A DNA stretch of 64,000 nt from Flammeovirgaceae bacterium 311 (GCA_000597885.1 CP004371.1:2620501-2684500), one strand, 5' to 3'; numbered from the stretch's first letter, positions 1 through 10,454 are shown. Made by a program: numbers and translations. Notes: generated by a model from the letters alone, not told the origin.

Positions 1-5
1 TCTTC

Positions 6-1142
6 ATGGCTAATAACATCAACCAACGCATCACTTGGGAGAAACTCTCCAAGCGCCCCATCCAGATATTTACACTGGTTAAGGAAGAGCGAAATTTTCT
101 AATTCTTATTGCGGTTCTGTTTGTAGTCTGCGCCTTTGTAACCCCATTTCCGCACATTGCCATGTGGGTTGGTTTTGCAATTGCCGGTTACTCAGCCATT
201 GCTAATGATAGTATTCAAACCATTGGAACCTTTATTGCCTCCAATAGTCAAAGACGCTGGTATTATCTATGGCTGTACATGGGCATTATTTTTATTGCTA
301 CCATGACCTACAGCTGGCTGGTATACGATGGTGACGTGAGTTACCAGCGCCTGGCATCAAAAGGTTTTGATCAGGCCCCGGAATCATTTTCCTTTCTGCA
401 GCTGGCAGCACCTATTTTTCTGCTGATTTTAACCCGGCTCCGCATGCCGGTATCTACTACTTTTTTAATACTTAGTGCTTTTGCCACCAGCTCAGATGCC
501 ATCTTAAGTGTGCTTAGCAAAAGCTTAATTGGTTATTTTATTGCGTTTATAGCAGCCATTATTGTTTGGTTTGGTGTCGCCTTTGCCGTTAAGAACCTTT
601 TTAAAGGAAAACCAGCCAGCTGGTGGCTACCTGTTCAGTGGGTCATCAGCGGTGCCCTCTGGTATACCTGGCTATCTCAGGATGCTGCTAACATTGCTGT
701 TTTCCTGCCCAGAAGCTTAAGCACCAGTCAGTTTTTAGGCTTTGTTGCTTATATTTTCTTTGGTCTGGGTATTCTCTTTTACCTGAAGGGTGATAAAATA
801 CAACGCGTGGTAACAGAAAAATCTGGTGTAACCGATATACGGGCCGCTACCATTGTGGATTTTGTATATGCCCTGCTCCTGCTCTATTTTAAAAACCTAA
901 GCACTATCCCCATGAGTACCACCTGGGTATTTATTGGTCTGCTGGGCGGTAGAGAGCTTGCCATTAGTATCAGCAAAAAAAGAGCAAAGAAAAGATACCG
1001 CAGCACAAAAAGAGCCGCCAAAATGATTGGCAAGGACATGCTATACGCCCTGATTGGCCTTACTGTTGCAGTTATTCTGGCCCTCTCAATCAATGCTGAA
1101 GTACGTACACAGGTATTTGAAGCACTTTTCGGAGATAACTGA
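6..1142 (+). CDS. PiT-like (inorganic phosphate transporter-type) integral membrane protein
   Basis: A 378-residue protein of about ten hydrophobic segments. Two internal stretches look like the duplicated signatures of PiT phosphate permeases: ANDSIQTIGTF near residue 65 recalls the GANDVANA motif, and PVSTTF (near 156) and PMSTTW (near 305) recall the family's P-x-STTH motif. The family moves phosphate (or sulfate) with Na+ or H+ across the inner membrane. The usual His after STT is replaced by Phe and Trp, so substrate is uncertain. The C-terminal third carries a basic stretch KKRAKKRYRSTKRAAK. The ATG lies only five bases from the window edge, so a longer N-terminus cannot be excluded. 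The gene ends in a long hairpin shared with the convergent amidohydrolase gene. Confidence 0.6.
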   Translation: MANNINQRITWEKLSKRPIQIFTLVKEERNFLILIAVLFVVCAFVTPFPHIAMWVGFAIAGYSAIANDSIQTIGTFIASNSQRRWYYLWLYMGIIFIATMTYSWLVYDGDVSYQRLASKGFDQAPESFSFLQLAAPIFLLILTRLRMPVSTTFLILSAFATSSDAILSVLSKSLIGYFIAFIAAIIVWFGVAFAVKNLFKGKPASWWLPVQWVISGALWYTWLSQDAANIAVFLPRSLSTSQFLGFVAYIFFGLGILFYLKGDKIQRVVTEKSGVTDIRAATIVDFVYALLLLYFKNLSTIPMSTTWVFIGLLGGRELAISISKKRAKKRYRSTKRAAKMIGKDMLYALIGLTVAVILALSINAEVRTQVFEALFGDN

Positions 1143-1159
1143 TAATTAAATTACAGCCT

Positions 1160-1210
1160 ATAAAAGAGAAAGAGGAGAATGGCAACCCCATTCTCCTCTT
1201 TCTCTTTTAT
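1160..1210. terminator. Bidirectional terminator, 23-bp perfect stem
   Basis: Positions 1160-1182 and 1188-1210 are perfectly complementary, with a five-base loop. Each arm is A-rich at its outer 5' end and T-rich at its outer 3' end, as expected for a terminator serving both convergent genes. Confidence 0.85.
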
Positions 1211-1223
1211 AATAAGACAAGAA

Positions 1224-2417
1224 TTATTTTACCTCCAGTTGCTTTAAAGCAATCCAGGCCATCAGCCCGGCACCGATAGGCAAGGCAGTTTCGTCGATAT
1301 CGAAAGTAGGGGTATGTACAGAAGAGGTAATTCCTCTTTCTTCGTTACGGGTCCCCAGGCGGTAAAAACAGCTATCCACTTCGTGTGAATAATAGCTGAA
1401 GTCTTCGGCAGCCATCCACAGATCTAAATCAACCACATTTTCCGCTCCCAGGTATTCTACGGCGGCAGCACGTGCCTGCTGGGTGAGCCCGGGATCATTC
1501 TCCAGATAAGGATACCCCTTTTGAATATCAAAATCGCACTCACCACCCATGCCTTCTGCTATGCACTCAGCCATTTTTTTCATGCGTTTATGCGCTTCTG
1601 CTCTCCAGGCCTCGTCCATGGTGCGGAAGGTACCTTCTATATGTACCTCATTAGGTATTACATTGGTAGCGCCATTGGCAATTATTTTACCAAAAGAAAG
1701 CACGGTGGGTACTTTTGGGCTGGCAACCCTGCTTACGATTTGCTGTAATGCTACAATTATATGGGCCGTTATCAGTACAGGGTCTATATTTTGCTCAGGC
1801 ATGGCAGCATGGCCGCCTTTTCCCTTTACCGTAACATAAAGCTCATCGGTAGAGGCCATATACATTCCTTCCCTGAAGCCAACTTTTCCTGCAGGAATGA
1901 GGGGCATTACGTGCTGGCCTACTATCCCGGCAGGTTCGGGATTCTTCAGCACTCCTTCTTTGATCATCAGGGAAGCTCCGCCAGGCAAGAGTTCTTCGCC
2001 AGGCTGAAAGATCAGGCGTACGCTACCTTCAAAGGAATCTCTAAGCTCATGAAGTATACGGGCAGCACCCAGCAGTGAGGTGGTATGAACATCATGCCCG
2101 CAGGCATGCATTACGCCATCATTTTTAGATTTATAGGAAACATCGTTAGCCTCCAGAATAGGTAAAGCATCCATATCCGCCCTAAGAGCAAATACTTTTT
2201 TCTGCGGATTTTTACCTGCTATGGTACCCACTATGCCTGTGCCGGCTACAGGTGCCTGAAAGGAAATGCCCCAGCTTTTTAAACGCTCCTGAATAAAAGC
2301 TGCCGTTTGGTACTCCTGAAACGACAGTTCCGGATTTGCGTGCAGGTGCCTGCGGTTAGCTATAAGATCTTGCTCCCATTGTGCTGCCAGCACCTTAACG
2401 CGCTCCAGTAACTCCAT
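1224..2417 (-). CDS. M20 family amidohydrolase (N-acyl-amino-acid / hippurate hydrolase type)
   Basis: The 397-residue product is a cytosolic metal-dependent amidohydrolase of the M20D group (aminoacylase, hippurate hydrolase, IAA-amino-acid hydrolase). Visible metal and catalytic motifs are ALRADMDALP (78-87), HACGHDVHT (105-112, Cys106 and His108), FQPGEE (137-142, the catalytic Glu pair) and GQHVMP near 188. The length is normal for the family. There is no signal peptide, so it acts in the cytoplasm, probably freeing amino acids from N-acyl conjugates; the actual acyl group cannot be read from sequence. It is followed by the shared hairpin and preceded by about 75 bases before the SPOR gene on the same strand. 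Confidence 0.88.
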   Translation of the reverse strand: MELLERVKVLAAQWEQDLIANRRHLHANPELSFQEYQTAAFIQERLKSWGISFQAPVAGTGIVGTIAGKNPQKKVFALRADMDALPILEANDVSYKSKNDGVMHACGHDVHTTSLLGAARILHELRDSFEGSVRLIFQPGEELLPGGASLMIKEGVLKNPEPAGIVGQHVMPLIPAGKVGFREGMYMASTDELYVTVKGKGGHAAMPEQNIDPVLITAHIIVALQQIVSRVASPKVPTVLSFGKIIANGATNVIPNEVHIEGTFRTMDEAWRAEAHKRMKKMAECIAEGMGGECDFDIQKGYPYLENDPGLTQQARAAAVEYLGAENVVDLDLWMAAEDFSYYSHEVDSCFYRLGTRNEERGITSSVHTPTFDIDETALPIGAGLMAWIALKQLEVK

Positions 2418-2492
2418 AAAAATTTAAAATAAATGCATTGACACGCCCCGGCTGCTGTTAAACAAGTCCGTTCAATGATCCTTCGGGATCAA

Positions 2493-3041
2493 CTATTCGT
2501 TAATCTGGATACGGTCGGGAATGACAAGTGCGTTTGGAAATTCTTTTTTAAGAGAGGCATAAGTAGTTTGCGCCTCCATTCTTTCAACAAAGCGGCCTAC
2601 AATTACACGATAGTTGGGCTGAACAAACTTAACTTCGGGCCGGGCCTCGGGCACCGCCGAATACACCTGCCGCTTTGCTCTTTCTGCAGCTTCGCGGCTG
2701 GTACCCAGGTACACCTGAACGGTAAAACCTGGTAAAGTTTTTATTTCTTTATTGCGCTCTGCCGAAGCCGTTAAAAGGTTTTCCAGCTGATTGGTTACAT
2801 CCTGATTCGCCGTTACAGCCCCGGAAGCCGGATACTGTGTGCGCTCTGGCGCAGGGCGTGGAGATGCAGCCTCCGGTTCAGCCGTTTTATAGTCCTGGTT
2901 ACGCCGCAGCACAGAAAGATCTTCTGAATAAAAGGTCTCGGATCGTTGTGGCGATTGTCCCGGGCCTGCACAACTAAAATACAGACCCAGCATCATAAAC
3001 CATATCATATAGTTGCGTTTGCGCATGCTTGTTTTTTTCAT
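2493..3041 (-). CDS. SPOR-domain lipoprotein
   Basis: 182 residues: an N-terminal hydrophobic signal with a possible lipobox ending at Cys24 (LYFSC), a low-complexity linker rich in Pro, Glu and Arg, and a C-terminal SPOR fold from about residue 103 (GFTVQVYLGTSREAAERAK... YRVIVGRF). SPOR domains bind denuded glycan strands of septal peptidoglycan, so a role in the periplasmic cell wall or division site is likely. It sits downstream of secA on the same strand, separated by the secA terminator, so it is probably transcribed on its own or by readthrough. The lipobox is only moderately good (F-S-C). Confidence 0.75.
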   Translation of the reverse strand: MKKTSMRKRNYMIWFMMLGLYFSCAGPGQSPQRSETFYSEDLSVLRRNQDYKTAEPEAASPRPAPERTQYPASGAVTANQDVTNQLENLLTASAERNKEIKTLPGFTVQVYLGTSREAAERAKRQVYSAVPEARPEVKFVQPNYRVIVGRFVERMEAQTTYASLKKEFPNALVIPDRIQINE

Positions 3042-3120
3042 AACGAAACAGTTCTGGGGCTAATACATGAGATACTGCTATTATAGCGCAATTATCTGCA
3101 CAGGGTTAGCTTCCAGAAAT

Positions 3121-3147
3121 AAAAACCGCAGTTTTCCTGCGGTTTTT
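3121..3147 (-). terminator. Terminator after secA
   Basis: Stem CCGCAG (3126-3131) with CTGCGG (3137-3142), flanked by five A on one side and five T on the other. It lies just past the secA stop codon and could act in both directions. Confidence 0.75.
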
Positions 3148-3158
3148 ATCAATTATTA

Positions 3159-6100
3159 TTATTCAGAATCAATTATCACGCAGCGGCTGGCTTTAACATC
3201 CTCCTCTACGAGCTTAAATTTAACATTCTTCTTGATTGTTCCATCGGCATACTGTACGCTAACCCTGTCGTTACGGCCGGCTACTTTTGCAGACTTAACC
3301 GGAACCGGAGCAACTCTCTGGGCTGTTTCCTGCTGAGTTTGTGGAACACCCTGCCCGCCGCTTACCAGGGACTCGGAATCTTCCTTGCTCTCGCGTAAAC
3401 GCTGCTGCTGCTGGCGTAGGCGCTGTAACTGCGCTGCCTCCTGCACCATCTCTGGCTCTCTTACCGGAAGGTTTGCTTTGATCAGGAAGCTGATAGTCTC
3501 CTCATTCACCCGGCCAATAAATCGTTTAAAGAGCTCAAACGCCTCGAATTTATAGATCAGGAGCGGATCTTTCTGCTCGTACACCGCGTTTTGTACCGAC
3601 TGTTTCAGGTCGTCCATATCGCGCAGGTGGTCTTTCCACAGCATGTCTATGATCGAAAGCGTAATAGACTTCTCCATAGACAGGATCAGCTCCTTACAGT
3701 CAGTCTCCAGGTTTTTCTCCAGGCTGGACTCTACAGCAATCTGCCGCTTGCCATCAGTAAAAGGTACAACTATATTTTTAACAACCGCACCGCGCTCCTC
3801 ATGCACCTGCCTGATGATAGGGCTGGCCTGCTGGGCAATGTTGCTGTTCTTTTTATTATAATGGTCGTAGGCCCTGTGGTAGAGCTTTTCAGAAAGCACC
3901 TCTACATTACTCTTGCGGAAGGTGGTTTCGTCCAGGCTGTAATCAAAGCCCAGGATGCTAAGCACGTTAAGGCGCAGGCTCTCGTAATCGTCGGCACCTT
4001 TGGCATTCTGCACCAGGTCTTCGGCAACCTGGTAAAGCATGTTCATAATGTCCAGTTGCAGGCGTTCGCCATAAAGCGCATTTTTACGACGGCGGTAAAT
4101 TACCTCACGCTGTGAGTTCATCACGTTATCGTACTCCAACAGGCGCTTACGAATGGAGAAGTTGTTCTCCTCTACCTTCTTCTGTGCGCGTTCTATGGAT
4201 TTGGTGATCATAGAGTGCTGAATTACCTCACCCTCCTCATAGCCCATGCGGTCCATCAGGCGTGCAATCCGGTCGGAGCCGAAAAGGCGCATCAGGTTAT
4301 CCTCCAGGGATACAAAGAACTGGGTAGTACCTGGGTCGCCCTGGCGGCCGGAACGGCCACGCAGCTGGCGGTCAACACGGCGCGACTCATGGCGCTCTGT
4401 GCCTACAATGGCCAGACCACCCGCCGCCTTCGACTCCGGCGACAGCTTAATGTCAGTACCACGACCAGCCATGTTGGTGGCAATAGTAACGGTGCCTGAC
4501 TTACCGGCTTCGGCTACTACCTCGGCCTCGCGCTGGTGCTGCTTGGCATTCAGTACCTGGTGGGGTATGCTGCGGATCTTGAGCATACGGCTCAGAACCT
4601 CCGAAATTTCTACCGAGGTAGTACCCACCAGCACCGGGCGGCCTGCATTACGCAGTTGCTCAATTTCCTGGGCCACGGCGTTAAACTTCTCGCGAGTGGT
4701 TTTGTATACCAGGTCTTCGCGGTCATCTCGTACAATGGGGCGGTTGGTAGGAATTACCACCACATCCAGCTTATAGATATCCCAGAATTCGCCTGCTTCC
4801 GTTTCGGCAGTACCGGTCATACCGGCCAGCTTGTGGTACATCCGGAAGTAGTTCTGCAGGGTAATGGTGGCATAGGTTTGTGTGGCATCTTCTACCTTCA
4901 CATTTTCTTTTGCCTCAATGGCCTGGTGCAGACCGTCGGAATAACGGCGGCCATCCATTACACGGCCTGTTTGCTCATCTACAATCTTGATCTTGCCTTC
5001 CTGAATGATGTATTCAGTATCGCGCTCAAACAGGGTGTATGCCTTCAGCAGCTGGTTAATGGTGTGAATACGCTGCGATTTTGTAGCGTAATCTTTAATC
5101 AGCTTATCTTTTCGTTCCAGCTTTTCCTCGTCGGTTAAAGCCGTATTATGCTCCAGTTTGGCAATTTCGGTACCGATATCAGGCATGATGAAGAACTGCG
5201 GATCTTCACCATCTCCCGTAATCAGGTCAATGCCCTGTTCTGTGAGCTCTATCGTATTGTGTTTTTCGTCGATGGTAAAGTACAGCACCTTATCGGCCTG
5301 CGGCATCTGCTTCTGGTTATCAGCCAGGTACACATTTTCTGTGCGCTGCAGGGCATTGCGGATACCGGGCTCACTTAAGAATTTAATAAGTGGCTTATAC
5401 TTTGGCATGCCTCTGTACGCACGGAACAGCGCCAGGCCGGCATCATCATCTTTCATGTCGGTGCTAAGGCCTTTCTTTGCCTCCTGCAACAAGCCTGTTA
5501 CCAGCTTGCGCTGCGCCTCAACCAGGCGGCTGATGCGTGGCTTCAGGTCGTAAAACTCATGCTCGTCGCCACGGGGAACCGGGCCTGAGATAATGAGTGG
5601 CGTACGGGCTTCGTCCACCAGTACTGAGTCAACCTCATCGACCATGGCATAATGATGTTTCCGCTGTACCAGGTCTTCCGGGCTGCGGGCCATGTTATCG
5701 CGCAGGTAATCAAAACCAAATTCGTTGTTGGTGCCATAAGTAATATCGGCACGGTAGGCTTTGCGGCGGGCTTCGCTGTTGGGCTGGTGTTTATCAATAC
5801 AATCGCAGCTCATCCAGTGAAAGTTAAACAGCGGACCCATCCACTCAGAGTCGCGCTTGGCCAGGTAATCGTTTACCGTAACGATGTGTACGCCGCGGCG
5901 GGCAAGCGCATTCAAAAAGGCAGGCAGGGTTGCTACCAGGGTTTTACCTTCACCGGTTGCCATCTCGGCAATTTTACCCTGGTGCAGCACAACACCGCCA
6001 ATGAGCTGCACATCGTAGTGCAGCATTTCCCATTTTATTTTATTACCGGCAGCAATCCACTCACCCTTCCAGATGGCTTTATCTCCCTCTATCACTACAT

Positions 6101-6545
6101 GTTCGTGTTGTGCGGCATATTCGTGGTCGTATTGGGTAGCTGTTACCACCAGCTGTCCGTTTTCTTTCCAGCGGCGGGCTGTTTCACGTACTACGGCAAA
6201 AGCCTGTGGCAACACCTCCAGCAGCACTTTTTCCAGCTCGGTGTTCCGCTCAGTCTCCAGCTTATCTATGCGGTTAAACAGCGCCTCTTTCTGGTCTATA
6301 TCCAGATTAGGCTGGTCGGCCACCTGCTTATGCAGGGCTTCCAGCTGATCATCAATAGCGCGCAGGCTGTTATCAATGCTGTTTTGTATTTCTTTAGTAC
6401 GGTTACGCACCTCATCGTCGGATAGTGAAGCAAGCTTCTCATACTCTCCAATGATTTGGTTAACCAGAGGCATTACAGACTTTACATCCCGCTCTGATTT
6501 ACTGCCAAGCAGTTTTTGTACACCTTTCGTTATAAAATCTAACAT
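3159..6545 (-). CDS. secA: Preprotein translocase ATPase SecA
   Basis: 1128 residues. SecA is the motor that drives unfolded proteins through SecYEG. Motifs read in order: MATGEGKT (Walker A, 195-202), [19 protein letters not shown] (Walker B and following), [23 protein letters not shown] and [10 protein letters not shown] of the second helicase domain. E. coli SecA is about 900 residues; here roughly 90 extra residues precede Walker A, forming a Glu/Lys-rich helical insertion, and others lie further on, as known for Bacteroidota. The C-terminus (Q-rich stretch, then VSVQYADGT...CVIIDSE) lacks the CxCx8CH zinc motif found at the E. coli SecA tail. ATG at 6545 is chosen because [16 protein letters not shown] is the usual Bacteroidota start. 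Confidence 0.97.
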   Translation of the reverse strand: MLDFITKGVQKLLGSKSERDVKSVMPLVNQIIGEYEKLASLSDDEVRNRTKEIQNSIDNSLRAIDDQLEALHKQVADQPNLDIDQKEALFNRIDKLETERNTELEKVLLEVLPQAFAVVRETARRWKENGQLVVTATQYDHEYAAQHEHVVIEGDKAIWKGEWIAAGNKIKWEMLHYDVQLIGGVVLHQGKIAEMATGEGKTLVATLPAFLNALARRGVHIVTVNDYLAKRDSEWMGPLFNFHWMSCDCIDKHQPNSEARRKAYRADITYGTNNEFGFDYLRDNMARSPEDLVQRKHHYAMVDEVDSVLVDEARTPLIISGPVPRGDEHEFYDLKPRISRLVEAQRKLVTGLLQEAKKGLSTDMKDDDAGLALFRAYRGMPKYKPLIKFLSEPGIRNALQRTENVYLADNQKQMPQADKVLYFTIDEKHNTIELTEQGIDLITGDGEDPQFFIMPDIGTEIAKLEHNTALTDEEKLERKDKLIKDYATKSQRIHTINQLLKAYTLFERDTEYIIQEGKIKIVDEQTGRVMDGRRYSDGLHQAIEAKENVKVEDATQTYATITLQNYFRMYHKLAGMTGTAETEAGEFWDIYKLDVVVIPTNRPIVRDDREDLVYKTTREKFNAVAQEIEQLRNAGRPVLVGTTSVEISEVLSRMLKIRSIPHQVLNAKQHQREAEVVAEAGKSGTVTIATNMAGRGTDIKLSPESKAAGGLAIVGTERHESRRVDRQLRGRSGRQGDPGTTQFFVSLEDNLMRLFGSDRIARLMDRMGYEEGEVIQHSMITKSIERAQKKVEENNFSIRKRLLEYDNVMNSQREVIYRRRKNALYGERLQLDIMNMLYQVAEDLVQNAKGADDYESLRLNVLSILGFDYSLDETTFRKSNVEVLSEKLYHRAYDHYNKKNSNIAQQASPIIRQVHEERGAVVKNIVVPFTDGKRQIAVESSLEKNLETDCKELILSMEKSITLSIIDMLWKDHLRDMDDLKQSVQNAVYEQKDPLLIYKFEAFELFKRFIGRVNEETISFLIKANLPVREPEMVQEAAQLQRLRQQQQRLRESKEDSESLVSGGQGVPQTQQETAQRVAPVPVKSAKVAGRNDRVSVQYADGTIKKNVKFKLVEEDVKASRCVIIDSE

Positions 6546-6749
6546 GCGAACGTCAATCTCCCGATAAATTTACAAGCTTTTTCTTTAATCACCCTGCAGC
6601 CAAAGCGCTTGTTTAGATTTTTACTTCTTGCGTTTTAACGCTGCAAAGGGTATTCTTTAAACAACTGCTAAGCTACAATTCAGGTAATCAACAAAAATTA
6701 TACCTTATTATTAACAATGGCTGTAAGCAAATGGTGCACTGCCAGCCTG

Positions 6750-7526
6750 TCATATTGAAATTTCACCTACGTATACCGGGGTAACAGGCCCCGACAAATA
6801 AATATCTGTGAACTGGTCGTTCCCTTTTGTTTTAAAGGCTACCTGCAGCTGTCCGCCCGGTGTTACCAGCTTAACCGGCGAGGCATAGCCCAGGTAGGTG
6901 CTGGCCAGTGCCACAGCCGTTACTCCTGTACCACAGGAGAGGGTTTCATCTTCCACACCGCGCTCATAAGTCCGTACATACAGCTTACCTTCGTGGGTGG
7001 GTTCAGCAAAGTTAACATTGGTGCCTTCGGCTTTGTAAAGCTCCGAATACCGGATCTTTTTACCCTCATCCACCACATTCATATCGGCCAGCTCCTTTAC
7101 AAAACGTATGTAGTGCGGCGATCCGGTGTTGATGAACATATCTTCTTCGAACTGCTCCACCCGGTCTACATTGCGCATGCGCAGGTACACCTGGTCGTTG
7201 AGCATATAAGCTTCGTGAAAACCATCAATGGCCTTAAATTCAGCATTATCATTTACAATGCCCAGGAAGCGCGCAAAGTAAACTGCACAGCGGCTGCCAT
7301 TGCCACAAAAGCTTTTAGAGCCATCTGAGTTAAAATAGATCATCTCAAAATCAGTCTCCGGACTGTTCTCAATAAGGATGAGTCCATCGGCTCCAATACC
7401 ATAACGGCGGTGACACAGCTGGCGTACAAGCGCCAGATTCTCTTTATCGAAAACTTCCTGCCGGTTATCGATCATGATAAAGTCGTTACCGGTACCGTGG
7501 TATTTATAAAATTGCAGTTTTGACAT
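6750..7526 (-). CDS. dapF: Diaminopimelate epimerase
   Basis: 258 residues from the ATG at 7526 (MSKLQFYKYHGTGNDF); a TTG 18 bases upstream would only add six unlikely residues. It converts LL- to meso-diaminopimelate for lysine and peptidoglycan synthesis. The two catalytic cysteines are both present: Cys74 in FCGNGSRC and Cys198 in ETLSCGTGV. The protein carries the typical two pseudo-symmetric halves. It stands alone; secA lies about 200 bases downstream on the same strand. A TAnnTTTG element (7621-7628, minus strand) lies about 95 bases upstream of the start. Confidence 0.96.
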   Translation of the reverse strand: MSKLQFYKYHGTGNDFIMIDNRQEVFDKENLALVRQLCHRRYGIGADGLILIENSPETDFEMIYFNSDGSKSFCGNGSRCAVYFARFLGIVNDNAEFKAIDGFHEAYMLNDQVYLRMRNVDRVEQFEEDMFINTGSPHYIRFVKELADMNVVDEGKKIRYSELYKAEGTNVNFAEPTHEGKLYVRTYERGVEDETLSCGTGVTAVALASTYLGYASPVKLVTPGGQLQVAFKTKGNDQFTDIYLSGPVTPVYVGEISI

Positions 7527-7620
7527 ATAAAGCGCTCTTAACAAGCCTTACCCAGGCAACAGGCAAGGCAAATTTTGCCAAAGGGGCATTATCACTACGA
7601 AGGTAATAAAACCGCGGCTA

Positions 7621-7628
7621 CAAAGATA
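7621..7628 (-). promoter_or_regulatory. Possible -7 element for dapF
   Basis: Minus strand reads TATCTTTG, matching TAnnTTTG of Bacteroidota sigma factor promoters. No TTTG is seen 19 bases upstream, so this is weak. Confidence 0.35.
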
Positions 7629-7735
7629 ATAAAACCGTAGCGCCAGCCCTGCAGTGCAGACTATTATTTCGCCAAACATCTGCCAAAGTGGCCGGAGCAG
7701 GTATCTGGGGATGGTGCCGCTGTGTTAGGGGGTAA

Positions 7736-7765
7736 AACAAAAAGCCTCCCGCGTAACGGGAGGCT
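7736..7765 (-). terminator. Terminator after rplS
   Basis: On the minus strand AGCCTCCC pairs with GGGAGGCT (7743-7750 with 7758-7765), followed by TTTTTGTTTT. It closes the ribosomal cluster just past rplS. Confidence 0.85.
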
Positions 7766-7790
7766 CTTGAATGTTTTATGCAGAAGATGC

Positions 7791-8144
7791 TTATACCAGT
7801 TCTTTGATTCTGGCAGCTTTGCCCTGACGACCACGCAGGTAGTACAGACGTGCTCTTCTAACTTTACCCCTGCGTATCAGCTCGATTTTATCGAGGTTTG
7901 GTGATAAGATAGGGAATATACGCTCTACACCAACACTGTTAGATACTTTACGTACAGTGAAAGTTTCACCGTTGGTACCTGCATTTTTCCGCTGAATTAC
8001 AGTTCCCTGGAACTGCTGGATACGCTCTTTATTACCCTCGCGGATCTTTACGTGTACATTTACAGTATCGCCTGATTTAAAAGAAGGAAACTTCGCGCGT
8101 GCTTCCTGGTATTCCTTCTCTACAAATTTTATAAGCTCGCTCAT
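7791..8144 (-). CDS. rplS: 50S ribosomal protein L19
   Basis: 117 residues, the normal length. Typical L19 sequence: [23 protein letters not shown], then [22 protein letters not shown] and [26 protein letters not shown]19 sits at the 30S-50S interface. It is the last gene of the rpsP-rimM-trmD-rplS order conserved in bacteria, but is separated from trmD by about 240 bases that contain their own TAnnTTTG element, so it may be partly transcribed from a private promoter. Confidence 0.98.
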   Translation of the reverse strand: MSELIKFVEKEYQEARAKFPSFKSGDTVNVHVKIREGNKERIQQFQGTVIQRKNAGTNGETFTVRKVSNSVGVERIFPILSPNLDKIELIRRGKVRRARLYYLRGRQGKAARIKELV

Positions 8145-8179
8145 AACGCTATTTTTTTCTGCCTCCGTAAAAGGAATCG

Positions 8180-8187
8180 CAAATATA
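8180..8187 (-). promoter_or_regulatory. Possible -7 element for rplS
   Basis: Minus strand reads TATATTTG, 36 bases upstream of the rplS ATG. No good -33 box is seen 19 bases further up. The rest of the trmD-rplS gap (8145-8384) shows no gene. Confidence 0.4.
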
Positions 8188-8384
8188 AGAATTTTTTTCT
8201 TTTATACAGTTCTGCTCTCTAAAATTTTATACAAGCTGCTGCTTTAAGCATTTGTTTATCATTTAAAGTATGCCATCGTTTACCCAAAATATCAGTCTTT
8301 AAACAGCCGCGCCTGCCCCATGCATATCAGAGGAAAGGCATACCATAAAGTTTCCAACTTTGGAAGAAGGCCTGTGAGAGCTTT

Positions 8385-9119
8385 TTATTTTTGTTCTCTT
8401 CCGGTTTTAGAACCACCGGATATTTGATTGCCAGACACAGGATCCTGATCAAACAGGTCTGGCCGGCGTTGCTGCGTACGTTCAACTGCCTGCTGATGAC
8501 GCCAGGCTTCGATTTTACCCTCATGGCCACTCAAGAGTACTTCCGGCACTTTCCAGCCCCTGAAATCTGCCGGCCTGCTATAGACCGGGGGCGCCAGCAG
8601 ACCATCCTGAAAGGAGTCTGAAAGTGCAGAGGTTTCATCATTGAGCACACCCGGCAGCAAACGAATAATACTGTCGGCCAGCACTGCTGCCGCCAGCTCG
8701 CCACCACTTAATACATAATCGCCTATGCTGATCTCACGACTGATGAAATGCTGCCGCACCCGTTCATCCACCCCTTTATAATGACCGCAAAGGATCATAA
8801 GATTCTGTTTCAGGCTTAGCTCATTGGCCATTCCCTGATTGAGGGTTTCTCCATCAGGGCTCATGTAAATGGTTTCATTGTAAGTACGCTGCGCCTGCAG
8901 ATGCTCAATACAGCGGGCAACAGGCTCTATCTGCAGCACCATACCGGCGCCTCCGCCATAGGCATAATCGTCTACAGATTTCTGCTTACTGGTGCTGTAG
9001 TCGCGCAGGTCATGTACTACTACCTCTACCAGGCCTTTATCCTGAGCTCTTTTTAATATAGAATGAGAGAAAGGACTATCAAGCAGGCGGGGAAGCACTG
9101 TTATGATGTCAATCCTCAT
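8385..9119 (-). CDS. trmD: tRNA (guanine-N1-)-methyltransferase TrmD
   Basis: 244 residues from [10 protein letters not shown] (an ATG three bases earlier is also possible). TrmD puts the m1G37 methyl group next to the anticodon of tRNAs reading CUN, CCN and CGG, preventing frameshifts. Family motifs: [39 protein letters not shown] and the trefoil-knot SAM site; the C-terminal part contains [12 protein letters not shown]. The start lies inside the end of rimM (about ten bases overlap), which implies translational coupling. Confidence 0.97.
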   Translation of the reverse strand: MRIDIITVLPRLLDSPFSHSILKRAQDKGLVEVVVHDLRDYSTSKQKSVDDYAYGGGAGMVLQIEPVARCIEHLQAQRTYNETIYMSPDGETLNQGMANELSLKQNLMILCGHYKGVDERVRQHFISREISIGDYVLSGGELAAAVLADSIIRLLPGVLNDETSALSDSFQDGLLAPPVYSRPADFRGWKVPEVLLSGHEGKIEAWRHQQAVERTQQRRPDLFDQDPVSGNQISGGSKTGREQK

Positions 9120-9657
9120 CATCCGGATTATTATTGGGGTTCAGGTATATATCCAGCAGACCTTCAGGCAACTGCATGTGCAGCTCCCGCTGCTCCCGTT
9201 TAACTTCTGAAATAAGCTCGTCGTGGAGGGGTACCAATATTTCTATTCCCTGCCTGTCTACCACCAGCAGATCCTGCATACCGCTTACTACCTCCCGGAT
9301 TTCTCCTACAGGACCACTTTCCTGATCTACCAGCTGAAAACCTATGATCTCGTGGTAGTAAAAAGCATTTCCTTCCAGCGGAGGCAGTGTGCTTAGCGGC
9401 AGGTAGAGTTCCAGGCCACTTAGTTCAGCAGCCTCCTCGTAGCTGTCTACTTCCTCAAACTTAAGTATAACTTTTTGGGAGCCTATCTGAAGTTCTTCAA
9501 TAAAAAAAGGAATCAGTTGTCCGTCCTGATCGACGAACACTGATTCCAATGCTGTATATACAGAAGGATCGTCTACGTCCAGAAAAACTGCTACCTCACC
9601 CTTTAAGCCATGAGGCCTTTGTATGATACCAAGCTGGTAACAGTCATCTTTACGCAT
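9109..9657 (-). CDS. rimM: 16S rRNA processing protein RimM
   Basis: 182 residues with the N-terminal RimM barrel ([18 protein letters not shown]) and C-terminal PRC barrel ([13 protein letters not shown]... [19 protein letters not shown]). RimM binds S19 and helps mature the 30S head. It starts six bases after the rpsP stop and overlaps trmD, so the three genes form one operon. Confidence 0.96.
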   Translation of the reverse strand: MRKDDCYQLGIIQRPHGLKGEVAVFLDVDDPSVYTALESVFVDQDGQLIPFFIEELQIGSQKVILKFEEVDSYEEAAELSGLELYLPLSTLPPLEGNAFYYHEIIGFQLVDQESGPVGEIREVVSGMQDLLVVDRQGIEILVPLHDELISEVKREQRELHMQLPEGLLDIYLNPNNNPDDED

Positions 9658-9663
9658 GTCAAT

Positions 9664-10212
9664 TTATTCTGCAGAAGGTTCTTCAGTACCTTCAGATACT
9701 ACCTGGCCGGCATCTTCAATTTCAGCTGCATCTGCACTGGCAGCGGCCATAGCTTCTTCTTCTCTTTTGCGGATGGCTTCTGCACGTGCTTCTTTCACTT
9801 TGGTTTCAGCATCAAGACGAGCCTTGGCAGCAGCCTCACGCTCAGAAGCGATCTGCTCGGATTTGCCCTGGATCTTACCTTGTTTGGCGTTCAGCCACTC
9901 ATTCAAGCGGTTGTCTGCATCTTCCTGAGTGATGGCGCCTTTGTTAACACCTATCTGCAGGTGCTTGCGCAGCAGAACACCGCGGTATTTCAGCATTGCC
10001 GCTACGGTATCAGAAGGCTGTGCACCTTTCATTACCCAATCAAATGCCTTATCGGTGTTGATGTCTATTGTAGCGGGATTGGTATTAGGGTTGTAAATAC
10101 CAATTTTCTCAATAAAGCGACCATCACGTGGTGCTCTAGCGTCGGCAACGACTACATCGTACATTGCGCGTTTTTTGCGGCCTCTGCGGGCCAGACGAAT
10201 ACGAACTGCCAT
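9664..10212 (-). CDS. rpsP: 30S ribosomal protein S16 with long C-terminal extension
   Basis: 182 residues. The first 80 or so are standard S16 (MAVRIRLARRGRKKRAMYDVVVADARAPRDG, then KAFDWVMKGAQPSDTV). S16 is usually 80-90 residues; the extra ~100 form a Lys/Glu/Ala-rich helix-prone tail ending in an acidic stretch, as in many Bacteroidota. First gene of the cluster; transcription should start from the TATCTTTG element 54 bases upstream. Confidence 0.97.
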   Translation of the reverse strand: MAVRIRLARRGRKKRAMYDVVVADARAPRDGRFIEKIGIYNPNTNPATIDINTDKAFDWVMKGAQPSDTVAAMLKYRGVLLRKHLQIGVNKGAITQEDADNRLNEWLNAKQGKIQGKSEQIASEREAAAKARLDAETKVKEARAEAIRKREEEAMAAASADAAEIEDAGQVVSEGTEEPSAE

Positions 10213-10265
10213 ATTATTATATAGTATAAATTCAGCTGCGGAACACGTCCGCTTTGAACAGGCTG

Positions 10266-10297
10266 CAAAGATAGAAAAAAATCCTGTAGTTTCACAA
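10266..10297 (-). promoter_or_regulatory. Promoter of the rpsP operon
   Basis: Minus strand -7 element TATCTTTG (10273 down to 10266). A TGTG/TTG stretch at 10297-10293 lies 19-21 bases upstream, close to the TTTG -33 consensus. Confidence 0.55.
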
Positions 10298-10406
10298 CAT
10301 TAAACCTTTAGCATTTAGGGATTAAACATTCACTATTTTGAAAACAGTTTTTTCTTTTTAGCCTTACTATATTAGGGCTTAAAGTTACCTAGCCAGAAAA
10401 TATACA

Positions 10407-10426
10407 ATATTCGTGTATGCGAATAT
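10407..10426. repeat. 7-bp inverted repeat upstream of sucA (operator candidate)
   Basis: ATATTCG, six bases, CGAATAT. It lies immediately upstream of where the -33 region of the sucA promoter should be, a normal place for a regulator to bind. Confidence 0.4.
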
Positions 10427-10454
10427 GCAATTATTATAACTCGTTCAACTTAAT

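Noticed and set aside
3591-6425. Several long plus-strand ORFs (up to 257 codons) opposite secA
   Set aside because: They are antisense shadows of secA; composition is not protein-like and none has start signals.
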